Shown: one piece after another, positions 54,527 to 64,000 of the stretch | How positions within the stretch are numbered: the first letter of the stretch is position 1 | How the letters are laid out: every line of letters starts with the position of its first letter | Assembly (NCBI GenBank): GCA_030280995.1 | Contig: JASXTE010000002.1 | Coordinates: 12,534,683-12,598,682, forward strand | From: Hemileia vastatrix | Taxonomy: Eukaryota > Basidiomycota > Pucciniomycetes > Pucciniales > Zaghouaniaceae | Direction: 5' to 3' | DNA length: 64,000 nt | The notes under the pieces: generated by a model | The model's database searches: none | What the model was told of the DNA's origin: nothing | What the model saw: the letters and a program-made list of their open reading frames with translations, nothing else | Position numbers and translations under genes: made by a program

Positions 54527-56575
54527 TTAATTTCTATCAAAATTAATTTTGAGACTGACATATTGAATTTTAGCTATGACCAAGTACTGTAAGTGCTATG
54601 GTTTGTATTAAATATATTGGTGTTGAAATTAATTTTGATAGGAATGAACAAGTATCATATGGCACCATGCATGGAACCCTGACAGAAACCACAAAATTTA
54701 TGAGGCAATGAACCTCATAATTTCAATCGAAATTAATGTAGACCCCTGAATATTGAATACAAGCCATGTCACATGGAGTACACAGACATAGATAAAATTT
54801 AACATGAATGGCTTAAAATTAATTTCTATTGAAATTAACCAAGGCATTAAAACATAAATTTTATATGGTGTACTTGATCAAACCAGTTAATTTAAGTGCT
54901 TAGCTTATCTATACTTATTGGAATTTTATGCATAGTCCATGTCCATATTAATTTCGATTGAAATTAACGTTAACTAATACATAGTGAATACATGCTATGC
55001 CACTTACACTTGTCAGGCATAGCTACCATTAAATATGCCAGTATCAAAAATTGATTTTGATCAAAATTAATGAGCATGAAAATCATGAATTTCTGGAGTC
55101 AACTGCTTATTTTTAGGCATGGTGCCTTGCCAGCAACAATTTTGATCAAAATTACTTTTTATACTGGCATATTACATGTAGCTATTCCTGGATAGTTTAA
55201 GTGGCATAATGTGTAATCATTATGTATTGGTCAACATTAAATTTGATCAAATTTAATATTGACATTTGCATATTGAACCCAAGCCAGAAAACGACCCATA
55301 AGATTCTTCATAAAACTACCCATTAATTTCAATAAAAATTAAGGCTGACCATATACATATTAAATGTTAGTTATATCTGGTCTGAGTAAGTGGAGATAGC
55401 TTATATTCAATATGTATTGGTCTACACTAATTTTGATCAAAATTAATGACCATTTTGATCATGAACTTTTTCAGTCAGTTAGTTGTTTCAATGTATAATG
55501 GCATGCCAGCATTAATTTTGATCAAAATTAATGCTGAAATGATATAATGCTTTTTTGCATGACATGTAAAGGACAGAAAGTATTCTTAAGTATTGAAATT
55601 TACTATACATGTTGAGGGTAAATATAATATTTACATATCTATATTAATTTCTATAAAAATTAATGTTGACCAATACATAATAAATAGTAAATATGCCTGG
55701 ATAGTGTAAGTGGCATAGCTTTTATTCAGTCTGCATTTGTAAACATTAATTTTGATTGAAATTAATGTTCATGAGTATCATCAATTTATACAGTCAGTTG
55801 CTTACTGTTATGCATGGTAACATGTCAACATTAATTTTAATTAAAATTGAATTTGACATGCCACCAAGCATTTTTCTGTAAGATGAAAAGTAGGGCCCTT
55901 TATTCTTAAGTAAACACATTACAATGCATATTGAGCATGTATATATCATTTACACATTAATATTAATTTCAATAAAAATTAATGTTGACCAATACACATT
56001 GAACACAAACTTTTCAAATTACACACCAGATATAACTACCATTCAATATGTATATGGTCAAACCTAATTTTGATCAAAATAAATGAGCAGTTTTATGAAG
56101 AAATTTTTGGGTTGTTTGCTGGTTTGGATTCAATATGCAAATGTCAATATTAAATTTGATTGAAATTAATGTTGAACAATACATAATGAATACACACTAT
56201 GCCACTTAAACTCTCCAGGAATAGCCACTATTCAATATGCCAGTATCAAAATTAATTTCAATCGAAATTAATGTTGGAAAGGCACCATGCGTAAAAATAT
56301 GCAGTTGACTCCAGAAATTCATGATTATTATACTTGCCAGGGATAGCCAGCATTAAATATGCCAGTATCAAAATTAATTTTGATCAAAATCAATGAGCAT
56401 GTTAATCATGAATTTCTGGAGTCAACTGCATATTTTTACGCATGGTGCCTTTCCAACATTGATTTTGATCAAAATTAATTTTGATACTGGCATATTTAAT
56501 GCTGGCTATCCCTGGCAAGTATAAGTAGCATAGCGTGTATTCACTATGTATTGGGAAAAATTAAATTTGATTGAA
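54527..56575. repeat. array of about 21 palindromes spaced about 100 bp
   Basis: The palindrome ATTAATTTTGATCAAAATTA plus AT (with variants such as ATTAATTTCAATCGAAATTA) occurs near 54530, 54632, 54723, 54820, 54946, 55045, 55138, 55233, 55325, 55424, 55510, 55638, 55742, 55832, 55959, 56064, 56147, 56250, 56362, 56457 and 56552. Spacers of 60-110 bp fall into three classes by sequence: I has ATGCCA, TAGC and ATATGCCAGTATC; II has CATGAATTTCTGGAGTCAAC and GCATGGTGCC; III has ATTCTTAAGTA and ACATTGAG-like words. They follow a I-II-III order in 55.3-56.1 kb and occur in both orientations. No protein or RNA gene is seen. Confidence 0.9.
56281..56523. repeat. interlocked 47 bp and 67 bp perfect inverted repeats
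   Basis: Segment A (56281-56327) is the exact complement of 56403-56449, and segment B (56329-56395) is the exact complement of 56457-56523. The order is A, B, A-complement, B-complement, so both hairpins cannot form as simple nested stems. A starts GGCACCATGCGTAAAAATAT and B starts TATACTTGCCAGGGATAGCC. Both are spacers of the palindrome array. Confidence 0.95.
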
Positions 56576-56889
56576 ATCAATATGGATAGATAAATGTGAC
56601 ATAAAGAGGTATGGACCATCAATTTGTTGAAAATAAATTTTTTTATCTCATACATTATTTGTTTTTCTTAAATAAAATGTTACTCTCCCTCAATATCACC
56701 TTATAACATTTACCAAGTTGCTTTGAAAAAAAAGAATACATAAAAATCAATATATGATAGCTATATTACACAGAAGATCACTTTTATACCTAAGTTATGA
56801 TGATGTTGATGCTGTATTAATTGATTCACAAATATTTACCAGATCAATATCAGATCCAACCGCAAGTGACTCATGTTGTAGACAATCCT

Positions 56890-57860
56890 ATAGTACTAGC
56901 TATAGGCCTTGACCAAGGGAGTTGGAGAAAACCCAGAAAGAAAATCCCCTGTCCCTTTAGAAAGATATAAGTGAGATTTACCTGCTACAGTAAATTGGTT
57001 CCTGTTGTTTAAAGCCCCTTTTCGAATACACTTGACTGCCTGATCAGCCAAGAATGTAGTCTCCAGACAGACTACCAAACCAAAGAACTGAAATGTAGAC
57101 CAATGTCCACATCAGAGAAAGAAATGATACTTGATTTAGGTTGCAAATCCACATCAGAGACAGAAATAATACTTTATATAGCTTGCAAGACTACACCAGA
57201 GAAAACAGTTGCCAAAGTTGAGTTAAATGAAGAACTAACCTTGCAACAAACACAGCCAATTGTGGCCAGAAAACAGTGAAAACTGAGTGAGGAACAAGGA
57301 TATCACCTCCAGATGGTTGTATGATGATTAAGGTTTCCCCAAACTGTCTTATTCACTATATACACACAGACCACTATCTAAGAGCCCATGCACACCAACA
57401 AATTTGGTGTTTCTGAGTGCCAACTTGCATAAAATTCCTCTAGAAATGCTTCCCAGCCTTCTAGCACTAAGGGGGATTGTCCACCTGACGTCAGGAGGCC
57501 CTTTTGAGGCGGCCGGACCACCCTGAAGCAAGAAAACCACCAAAAACCTCCAAAAATACCCAAAATACTTAAAAAAATCTAGTACAACTACTAAAACCTT
57601 TAAAAGACATAATTAAGCTATAACAACAATGATACATGAAACATAGAGAAAAATTAGCCCATTCTAATGGTACTCAGCACTTAACCCTAATACTTAAGGT
57701 TACCCCAAAAAATGTGAAAAACAAAATTAAACAGCAATCTTTTAAAATGAAAAATGAGAAATAATCCCTTAAATAATTAGAATATGAAAAATGTCATCAA
57801 GACATAAAATATGGAGAAAAACCAGGGCTATCCAATGGTAATACCCATATCCCCTCAATC
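56890..57860 (-). mobile_element. diverged LTR-like DNA
   Basis: Phrases parallel the LTR of gypsy element 3 in the same order: GGGAGTTGGAGAAAACCC and CCCCTGTCCCTTT (compare 31575-31612), and later GGGCTATCCAATGGTAATAC (compare 32583). A GC-richer patch at 57470-57530 contains the palindrome CCTGACGTCAGG and GGCGGCCGG. No LTR ends are clear. Short minus-strand frames at 57563-57349 are probably not genes. Confidence 0.4.
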
Positions 57861-57866
57861 CTTATA

Positions 57867-59554
57867 TTAGCCGAATGATTCAAAAAAACACCCAATTAAT
57901 AAACAATGCCTTTTAGGACATATTAAAACAACACCAAATAGACCAACAAAGGGCTCCGTCAATGTTGGAAGACCACAACGTTCATTCACAGAGAATCCTC
58001 CCAAAAATTTTGCTGAATAGCAATTCTTGGGAAGGTATTTGGGAACATTGAAAATACCATCTTGTGCAACTGTCATTTCTGATGACTGTGAATATGTTTT
58101 TAATGCCAATTTTCTTTGAGCTGGTGTATGGGCTAAGTCCTTTGTCATCTTATGCATTTTTTAAACAAATAATTGAGTTCAGGATTTCCCCATCCAGGAA
58201 TAGCTTTGATGGGTGCAGTTGGGGCTGGTGGTGGGCCTTCCTCAATATCAGAGATGCACCTAGTATCATGAAAAAGCACAACAAAACCTGGCACATCACT
58301 GCAGAGATCTGTTGCTAACTTGTAGCATGCACTAGCAATCTTAATTCCAACTAAATCAGCTTCATAATAATAAAAAGCAAAGTAAAATAAAAAACTAACC
58401 TTGGTCCAATAATGATTTACTTGTGCCCTTGCCCTCTTTTCCATCTTTTTCTTTCCACCCTTTCCTCTTCTTTCCCAAACAACTTTATCATCTCCTTCCC
58501 CTTATTAACTACCCATTTATCAATAACACATTGAGTGAACTGATGCTTTGACTGATTGATTGCATTTAAGGTGGTGAGCCACCTTCTAAAGTGGTCGGAT
58601 ACTATGCTTCTCATGACTTGATTCCAAGTTTATTACGAAAAACCATGGCAAGTCCAATCAAAGGCAAATTTCCAAAAACCTTTTTCTTGCAATTCATGCT
58701 CTAATTTTTTTTGACAGAAAGTGGGTTTAGTGCTCCTCCTTTTAGTCCTCAAGGCTCAGGTGCTGGAAAAACATTTGGGTAGTTGAATTTTGGATCACAA
58801 CAAGGCTATAGAATTGGTTATCAGAAATTATTGATCAGCTGCAGAATTGGCACAGTTAGAGGATTGGACTTGGGTTAGGACAGTTTGAATTGTTTTAAGT
58901 TTGAATTGGTTCCAAGCTTTCCAATTTTCAATCTACAAAGGTGTTGGGCTTGCAAGATATTTTGCTATTTGTGTTGGTCCCCCAAGACAATACTTCAGAA
59001 AGTGGTAAACATTTTTATTTAGACTGTCAAAGCTCCTGGGATCATCATTCCTTCTAACTAAGCCTCTTACAGCCCTTAACCCCCGTTCTTGTTCATGAGA
59101 CTCTGCTGAATTGAGTCTGTGGTAATCACTGATACCCATAATGATTGAGGGATTCACTAACAATTCAAATAGTTTAATTAAATTGGTTATTTTTAAATAA
59201 AAGAATACACTAAAAATTTGACTTACCAGCTCCAATTGTGCTTGCTCCTTGATTAGGCTCAGCAGATGATGATTGGTCTCTAAAAAATTCCCTCAATACT
59301 TCACTAGCCCAATCTCTTCCTAGCTGATCTGCTTGCTGATCAGCACTTTCAGGAGCAGAATGATGATTGGGATTAAATTTTCTCAGTTCTGCATGAGACT
59401 CTTGGCCTGGATTGGGATTAGGTGGTGGGTTAGGATTAGGTGGTACAGATTGAGATGCATATGGAGGTGGATAAGCAGCGGATGGTGGTGGAGTATTTCC
59501 AGTATTAGTATGTTGAGGTGGAACAAAATTGGAATTGGTTGGGTCAACAGACAT
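57867..59554 (-). pseudogene. decayed multi-exon gene of unknown function next to Tnp2 transposase
   Basis: It starts at 59554 with MSVDPTNSNFVPPQHTN and a proline-rich region (YPPPYASQSVPPNPNPPPNP), then DQLGRDWASEVLREFFRDQS. A 70 bp intron (59226-59157, GTAAGT...GTTAG) joins in frame to VNPSIIMGISDYHRLNSAES, ERGLRAVRGLVRRNDDPRSF and LKYCLGGPTQIAKYLAS. Further left, MRSIVSDHFRRWLTTLNAIN, a basic region, a probable small intron, then DLVGIKIASACYKLATDLCS, PGFVVLFHDTRCISDIEEGP and, one frame over, RKLALKTYSQ...PKYLPKNC. The parts look like one gene with stops and frameshifts. I do not recognise the family. Its position beside the Tnp2 relic may mean it is an accessory gene. Confidence 0.5.
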
Positions 59555-59991
59555 CCCTTCAAAACTATCATTGATAATGAACTGTAATAAAATAATATAA
59601 TATAAAAATAATCAATTGTTAAAATTTATACCTATCAAAGTTAAAGTAAAAAAGATACTATGTTTATAGTCTTGTTAAAGTGTATGTTCTCTTGGGGAAA
59701 AATAAAATGAATAATATATAGCTATCAGCTAAAGTGGGAAGGGCAAAATATTTATAGTAGATGAATGAGCAAGAAGATCATTCATTAAGTAACAATTTTA
59801 TCATATTTCTCATTATCATGATTTTCTTTCTTTCATTCTTACATTTAAGATAAAAATGACTCATTGAAAGCATGAGTTCTCTCGCAATAAAAGCAACCAA
59901 TGTAATTGCTCACTGATTAAAGATAAGGTAAGTTGGATGCATTGCATTTTTTAATCAAGAATTGAAATATTTCTTTTACCATCTACAAACA
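59555..59991. other. no gene recognised between the two minus-strand relics
   Basis: AT-rich spacer upstream of the unknown gene and downstream of the Tnp2 relic. It could hold the promoter of the former. No motif stands out. Confidence 0.4.
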
Positions 59992-61350
59992 TCACCAATC
60001 ATAAAAATTTCCCCAATCCCAAATTAAAAGAAAGATGTTAGTCAACAGAAAATAAATTTGATTAATTTTTTCACTCACTACTGTCTGCAGTCCAATGGAA
60101 GTGACAACCTCGTCTTTGATTCCAAACATTCCTTTTTTGTGCTTGAAAGTAGCTGCATGTCCAATTATTGCATCTTTCTTAATCAAAATTTGAGTTGCTT
60201 TGGCTACTCTTACTAACCGACAATGCACTTGTGGGAAAAACTCATAGGGATCCTTTGATGTTTCCTCTGGATGAAGCTACTTGAAAGTACTTACTATTAA
60301 GTAGATTTGATCATTATCTTCCTTTGACCTGAAAAGATCATCAATTTGCCCAAACTGGCTATTTTTTACATAGTAGAATTCAATTGTTGAATTAGCAATG
60401 TGTCAATGGTAACTAGTAAACCTCTTTCCATGTATCAATATGCTTGCTATGTTTTCAACTACCTGATCCCCAATTTTCTCCAATGGTATCAAAACCCGTC
60501 TTGAAGTTTCTTTTCCCATTTGTGCCCTTACCCATTTAGTAAATAATGCCATACTTAGATGGATCCATTTTTTTGGTGTATTGAGATCAATATGGATTAT
60601 TTAGTCTCACATTTATCATTATCTTCAGCTTCACCAAGATCTAATACCTTAGACTTCCAATATCAATGTTTGAGCATTGTTAGAGGTATCTCTCCTGTGG
60701 TCAATATTAATAAATTAGCAGAGCTGAGTTTTTAAATCATTTCTTAAAAACATTACATACGTGGGTGGTGATTGTTTGGAATTCCAGATAATATATGATT
60801 AACCCACTCTCCAGACCAAGTAGCTGTACCTGATGGTGGACCAAGATGCTTTATCATTTCATGATAATTTTGAGTGATATGCAGACTTGGCTTTGCATTA
60901 ATATTCTTCCATCCCTCTTCCAGGAACTCACAATACTCTAATAGAAATTGATCTAGATCTTTAAGCTCATTAGCCTGTATATTTTTAATGTCAAAAAATT
61001 GGTGATTGAGCATAATGTTACAAGTGACTTGAGAAGATAATATTCTCTTGTTTTTTCAGCTGAGGAGCTGAAGATTCATATTCTTTAAATTTTTCAAACC
61101 AAAGGGGTATAAGTGACAAAGGGAAGTAGAGAGTATACAGCATGTGCCATTCTTCTGCCTTGAGAGATCCTGCCTTTTTAGATTCTACTGATTTTGGAAC
61201 TTGTATAGGCCAGGAAGGTATTCTTACTTGATCAATCATCTTCCATACAACCTGTAGCTCTGCTGCTGTGATTTGTGGACTACTACTACCTTCATTTTCT
61301 TTCTCCTTACCTTTCCTTTTATTTTCATCATCTCTAGCTGTCTCATTTTA
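59992..61350 (-). pseudogene. Tnp2/Plavaka-type transposase, C-terminal half
   Basis: Order on minus: VWKMIDQVRIPSWPIQVPKS, LKAEEWHMLYTLYFPLSLIP then LWF (a conserved block of this family), then LLEYCEFLEEGWKNINAKPS, ITQNYHEMIKHLGPPSGTAT, WVRAQMGKETSRRVLIPLEK, GKRFTSYH and the end region PYEFFPQVHCRLVRVAKATQ, IIGHAATFKHKKGMFGIKDE. Plavaka elements are fungal relatives of CACTA (En/Spm) DNA transposons. Stops (for example after VHLHPEETS-like text near 60280, and at 60393) and a splice site near 60080 break the reading. Clearly a relic. Confidence 0.75.
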
Positions 61351-62526
61351 TGAGTGAGATCCTTCACTCTGTGATATGCTAATGCTCTATTGCCTTAAGT
61401 TATACAATGAATTCCTACTGCCACTGCTGTGAGACTGTAATGAGGCCAAATCGCTATATGGAGGAATAAATTTGGAGCTGGATGACCTACTCTGGCCTCT
61501 TGATCAATTTGTTCCCAATCCTTCACTATCTAGTCCATGATGACTTGATGACTGTCTTGAACTTGTAAGTATTTGCCACTTGTGCTGTCTTGCGTGTCCT
61601 GTATCATCATCATCATTATTTGTGGTGCTTAAGATATTTCTACATTTCTTAGAATGTTTGTGCAGTGAAGTATCAGAAAATAAATTGTCTTCTTCTTCTC
61701 TTACATGCCAATTTTAATCCTTTTACAGCTTTCTTTCAAGATCTTTTGCTGCATTTTGTATTTGAAAATAGCTTAGACTGTGATCTTTTAGGTTGCCAAG
61801 CATATGTGAATGCATAACATCAATTGAGCAATATTTAGTTGGACACCAATATTCCAGGTTATTCAGCTCACTCCATAATACCCAATGATTCTGAACAATT
61901 TATACACACTCCCAATGTGACTTAGAGTATTTCCATTTTGTTGCCCAGCACATATGATCCTCATGATTCTGTAATGAAAAATTTCCCACATTCGTTTCAC
62001 TAATTTCATCTTTAGAGATATTACAGAAAGAGCAGAACATTCTTGCAGAGTGATTCCAAAAGCCAGCTAATTTTTGTATTGCAGGAATGTCACCTATCAA
62101 AGAGAACAATGCAACTCTTAATTTCTGGCCCCATGGATAAAGATGCATCTTTTCAATCAATATACCATCCCATAGAGTTTGTAGATAATTAACCAGCAGT
62201 TATAGAGGATGATTAAGCTGTTCACCTGTGGGTTCTATTGGTCCAGGTATAATAGCATACAAAAAAAGAATTTCCATTTTGTATCTATCTTCTTGAGGTA
62301 GGTTCATACACACCATCATAATATTGCCTAAAGACTTCTGATGACCTCCAATCCTATTACCACCAGTCCTAAACCAGTCAACATATAAAGTAAACATTAA
62401 GTTGCCTGAAGTTATTGTATATTCATCATCATTGCCACCCAGAGCTGGAGTGGTAATGGGAAAGTTTTTCCAAATTGAACCATCACAAACATCCTTCCTC
62501 AAATCACGCTCTACATCGTCTGCCAC
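61351..62526 (-). pseudogene. Tnp2/Plavaka-type transposase, catalytic core
   Basis: From 62526: SIWKNFPITTPALGG, LMFTLYVDWFRTGGNRIGGH (the Y-x-D-W-F block with the first expected catalytic Asp), SLGNIMMVCMNLP, YAIIPGPIEPTGEQLNHPL. Then, after a frame break at about 62200, HLYPWGQKLRVALFSLIGDI, LAGFWNHSARMFCSFCNISK with a C-x-x-C pair, and YCSIDVMHSHMLGNLKDHSL with the D-x-x-H block. A serine-rich variable segment follows (DDDDTGHARQHKWQILTSSR). These blocks in this order define the family. Several stops are present. Confidence 0.85.
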
Positions 62527-63375
62527 AGAGGTTTTCTTCTCAATCAGAAGCTTGAATTTGAACAGTTTGATCTTTTACTTAAGCCAGTCAATAAAAGAAT
62601 GGTGATGAAATTTTTTAAGAGATAAGTATTTTACATGTTCTTAATGTTCCTCCATCAAATACAGCCTTTCATCACATTTAACTACTATTTGTCCAGCTCC
62701 AAAAATTTTTAAATAGCACTTTGATGATGAAAAAACAGTTGATTGAAACACAGTATAGATGTTTGAGATTCAGAGTTATACTCATAAAGAGAAAAGCATT
62801 TAGGACAGCAAGTTTTAGTGAAAAATGATTGATTGAGCTATAATCGACTAAAAACCCTATCTATTGAGCATGGGATCAGGCGGACAATGCTATCAGAATC
62901 CAGTCTTCCACTATCACCTAGAAGTTTGAGCTTCTTAATTTCTTCATCCAAAAATTGAGTACAACCTTCTTTGCTCAAATTAAGAATCAGAGAAAGCTTT
63001 GCTGCCTGCCACATAATTATTTGGCTATACTGTTCCCTAAGATTTGAGTTTCTAGAGACAGTTGAAGATACTTCTACCCCCAATAGAAACTGCCCCTATG
63101 TAATAAATCATCAAAACATCATAAAGACTTTTATTCTCACTTTGAACTATAGATATACAGCTTACTGTTTCTGTGGAGCTAGAACTTCCAATGTTAAGTG
63201 AATTGTTAGAAGAAATAACCATCTGGGCCTTCCTATTTCTTTCCTCTTGATGTATTGAATAGGAATTAGAGCTTTTGAAAGCCATACCAACTTTAAAGGA
63301 CCCAGAAGAAGTTTGATACTTTCTATTGACACATCCAAGCTCTTGAAATTGACATACATGAAAAAATGGAGGCAT
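62527..63375 (-). pseudogene. Tnp2/Plavaka-type transposase, N-terminal zinc-binding region
   Basis: The start MPPFFHVCQFQELGCVNRKY is at 63375, with Cys/His spacing of a zinc finger, then a serine-rich stretch (NSLNIGSSSSTETVS). A frame break follows. From 63083, SRNSNLREQYSQIIMWQAAK and LILNLSKEGCTQFLDEEIKK continue. Near 62815-62790 TCCPKCFSLYEY supplies a C-x-x-C knuckle. The region would bind terminal repeats in an active element. Terminal repeats with CACTA-like ends were not found in the window. Confidence 0.65.
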
Positions 63376-64000
63376 TGTAATTGTGATAAATGTAGGAATA
63401 TGTTAGCTGTTGGAAGTTACTGATTGAATGTATTCCTTTTTTATCAAGGCACTAGCTAATATAAGCTACATTTTTTTATCAAAAGAATATAATGGAATAT
63501 TTGGTGAAATTATTTAAGTTTAAATGTTTACTTTTTAATCAGATAAATTATATATTAATTAAAATATATGCAGTCTACTTTATTTGTATTCTGTATACTC
63601 TCTGAATTTTTACAAAAATTCATGCATGTTTGTCAGAATATTTTCCATCATAGAAAAAATTCTATTTTACACACAAGCATCTTAATTATTTTTCTATCAA
63701 ATGCCTTCCGAGCTATATCTAACTACCCTATAGTTATTTGATTTTAGTAAAAATTCTTAGTTATGGACTATAAGAAAATTAATCCATATTTTAAACATAA
63801 TTATTTAAAAAATTACCCCAAAAATCAAACTTAAACCCAAAAATAAGGTTAATATTTTGTAAAAAACAATCGCAAACATATTTCTTTCTTTAAAAATTTG
63901 TCTGTACCAGGTAGAATTTTCCATAAAGAAATAATCAAAAATACTCTAATAATAGATGCTACAAAAGTGTAAACCTTAAAGCATTAAAAAAAGCTGAAAC
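63376..64000. other. no gene recognised
   Basis: AT-rich DNA upstream of the Tnp2 relic, up to the window end. No long frame or repeat is seen. Confidence 0.45.

Noticed and set aside
54527..56575. CRISPR array
   Set aside because: Palindromic repeats at regular spacing look CRISPR-like, but the host is clearly eukaryotic, no cas genes are present, spacers are shared in three classes and often inverted, and repeats drift freely.

Overview
The window looks like nuclear DNA from a rust fungus (Pucciniales, Basidiomycota) with a large, AT-rich, transposon-filled genome. The species is not determined; an Austropuccinia- or Puccinia-like genome is my inference from the style of the Ty3/gypsy chromovirus, the HARBI1-type transposase with its coiled-coil partner, the Tet-like 2OG-Fe(II) oxygenases and the Tnp2/Plavaka transposase. 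Genes carry short introns (55-75 bp, GTATGT or GTAAGT donors). I see no housekeeping gene, rRNA or tRNA. Almost every coding segment is a transposon gene or its relic.

Layout. 1-4.8 kb: a Ty3/gypsy chromovirus (+), broken by a solo LTR in its reverse transcriptase and by frameshifts. 4.8-9.4 kb: PIF/Harbinger-like element copy 1, with ORF1 (+) and a spliced DDE transposase (-). 9.4-11.6 kb: a second, inverted, truncated copy of the same gypsy family and a piece of its LTR. 12.4-17.9 kb: an older relic of the Harbinger-like family, with a broken Tet-like oxygenase (+), satellites and a divergent ORF1 (-). 18.7-20.2 kb: an LTR fragment and an unidentified two-exon relic. 21.2-27.8 kb: Harbinger-like copy 2, with ORF1, a nearly intact Tet-like oxygenase, a C-rich/G-rich inverted repeat and an intact transposase. 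27.8-32.9 kb: a third, different gypsy element (-), reduced to gag, integrase and LTR.

33-50 kb is almost gene-free and highly AT-rich. It holds a 9.8 kb block (37.36-47.20 kb) bounded by inverted terminal motifs. This block contains a satellite whose about 607 bp unit carries a 38 bp palindrome. At 48.6-49.2 kb there is a string of about a dozen hairpins, and at 50.36-50.77 kb three hairpins share a conserved loop. These lie just upstream of another broken Tet-like oxygenase (50.9-52.2 kb). An intact orphan ORF of 277 aa follows on the minus strand (53.1-53.9 kb). Next is a 2 kb array of about 21 palindromes spaced about 100 bp apart (54.5-56.6 kb). The last part is LTR-like DNA, a degraded gene of unknown function and a decayed Tnp2/Plavaka-type transposase (60-63.4 kb, -).

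The most interesting biological signal is that a Tet-like 2OG-Fe(II) oxygenase gene lies inside two divergent members of the Harbinger-like family. Its place and orientation are the same in both: ORF1, a 93 bp minisatellite, then the oxygenase facing ORF1. This suggests a DNA transposon that carries its own nucleic-acid-modifying dioxygenase. The strongest structural signals are four unrelated-looking palindrome or hairpin systems (39-45 kb, 48.6-49.2 kb, 50.4-50.8 kb, 54.5-56.6 kb).
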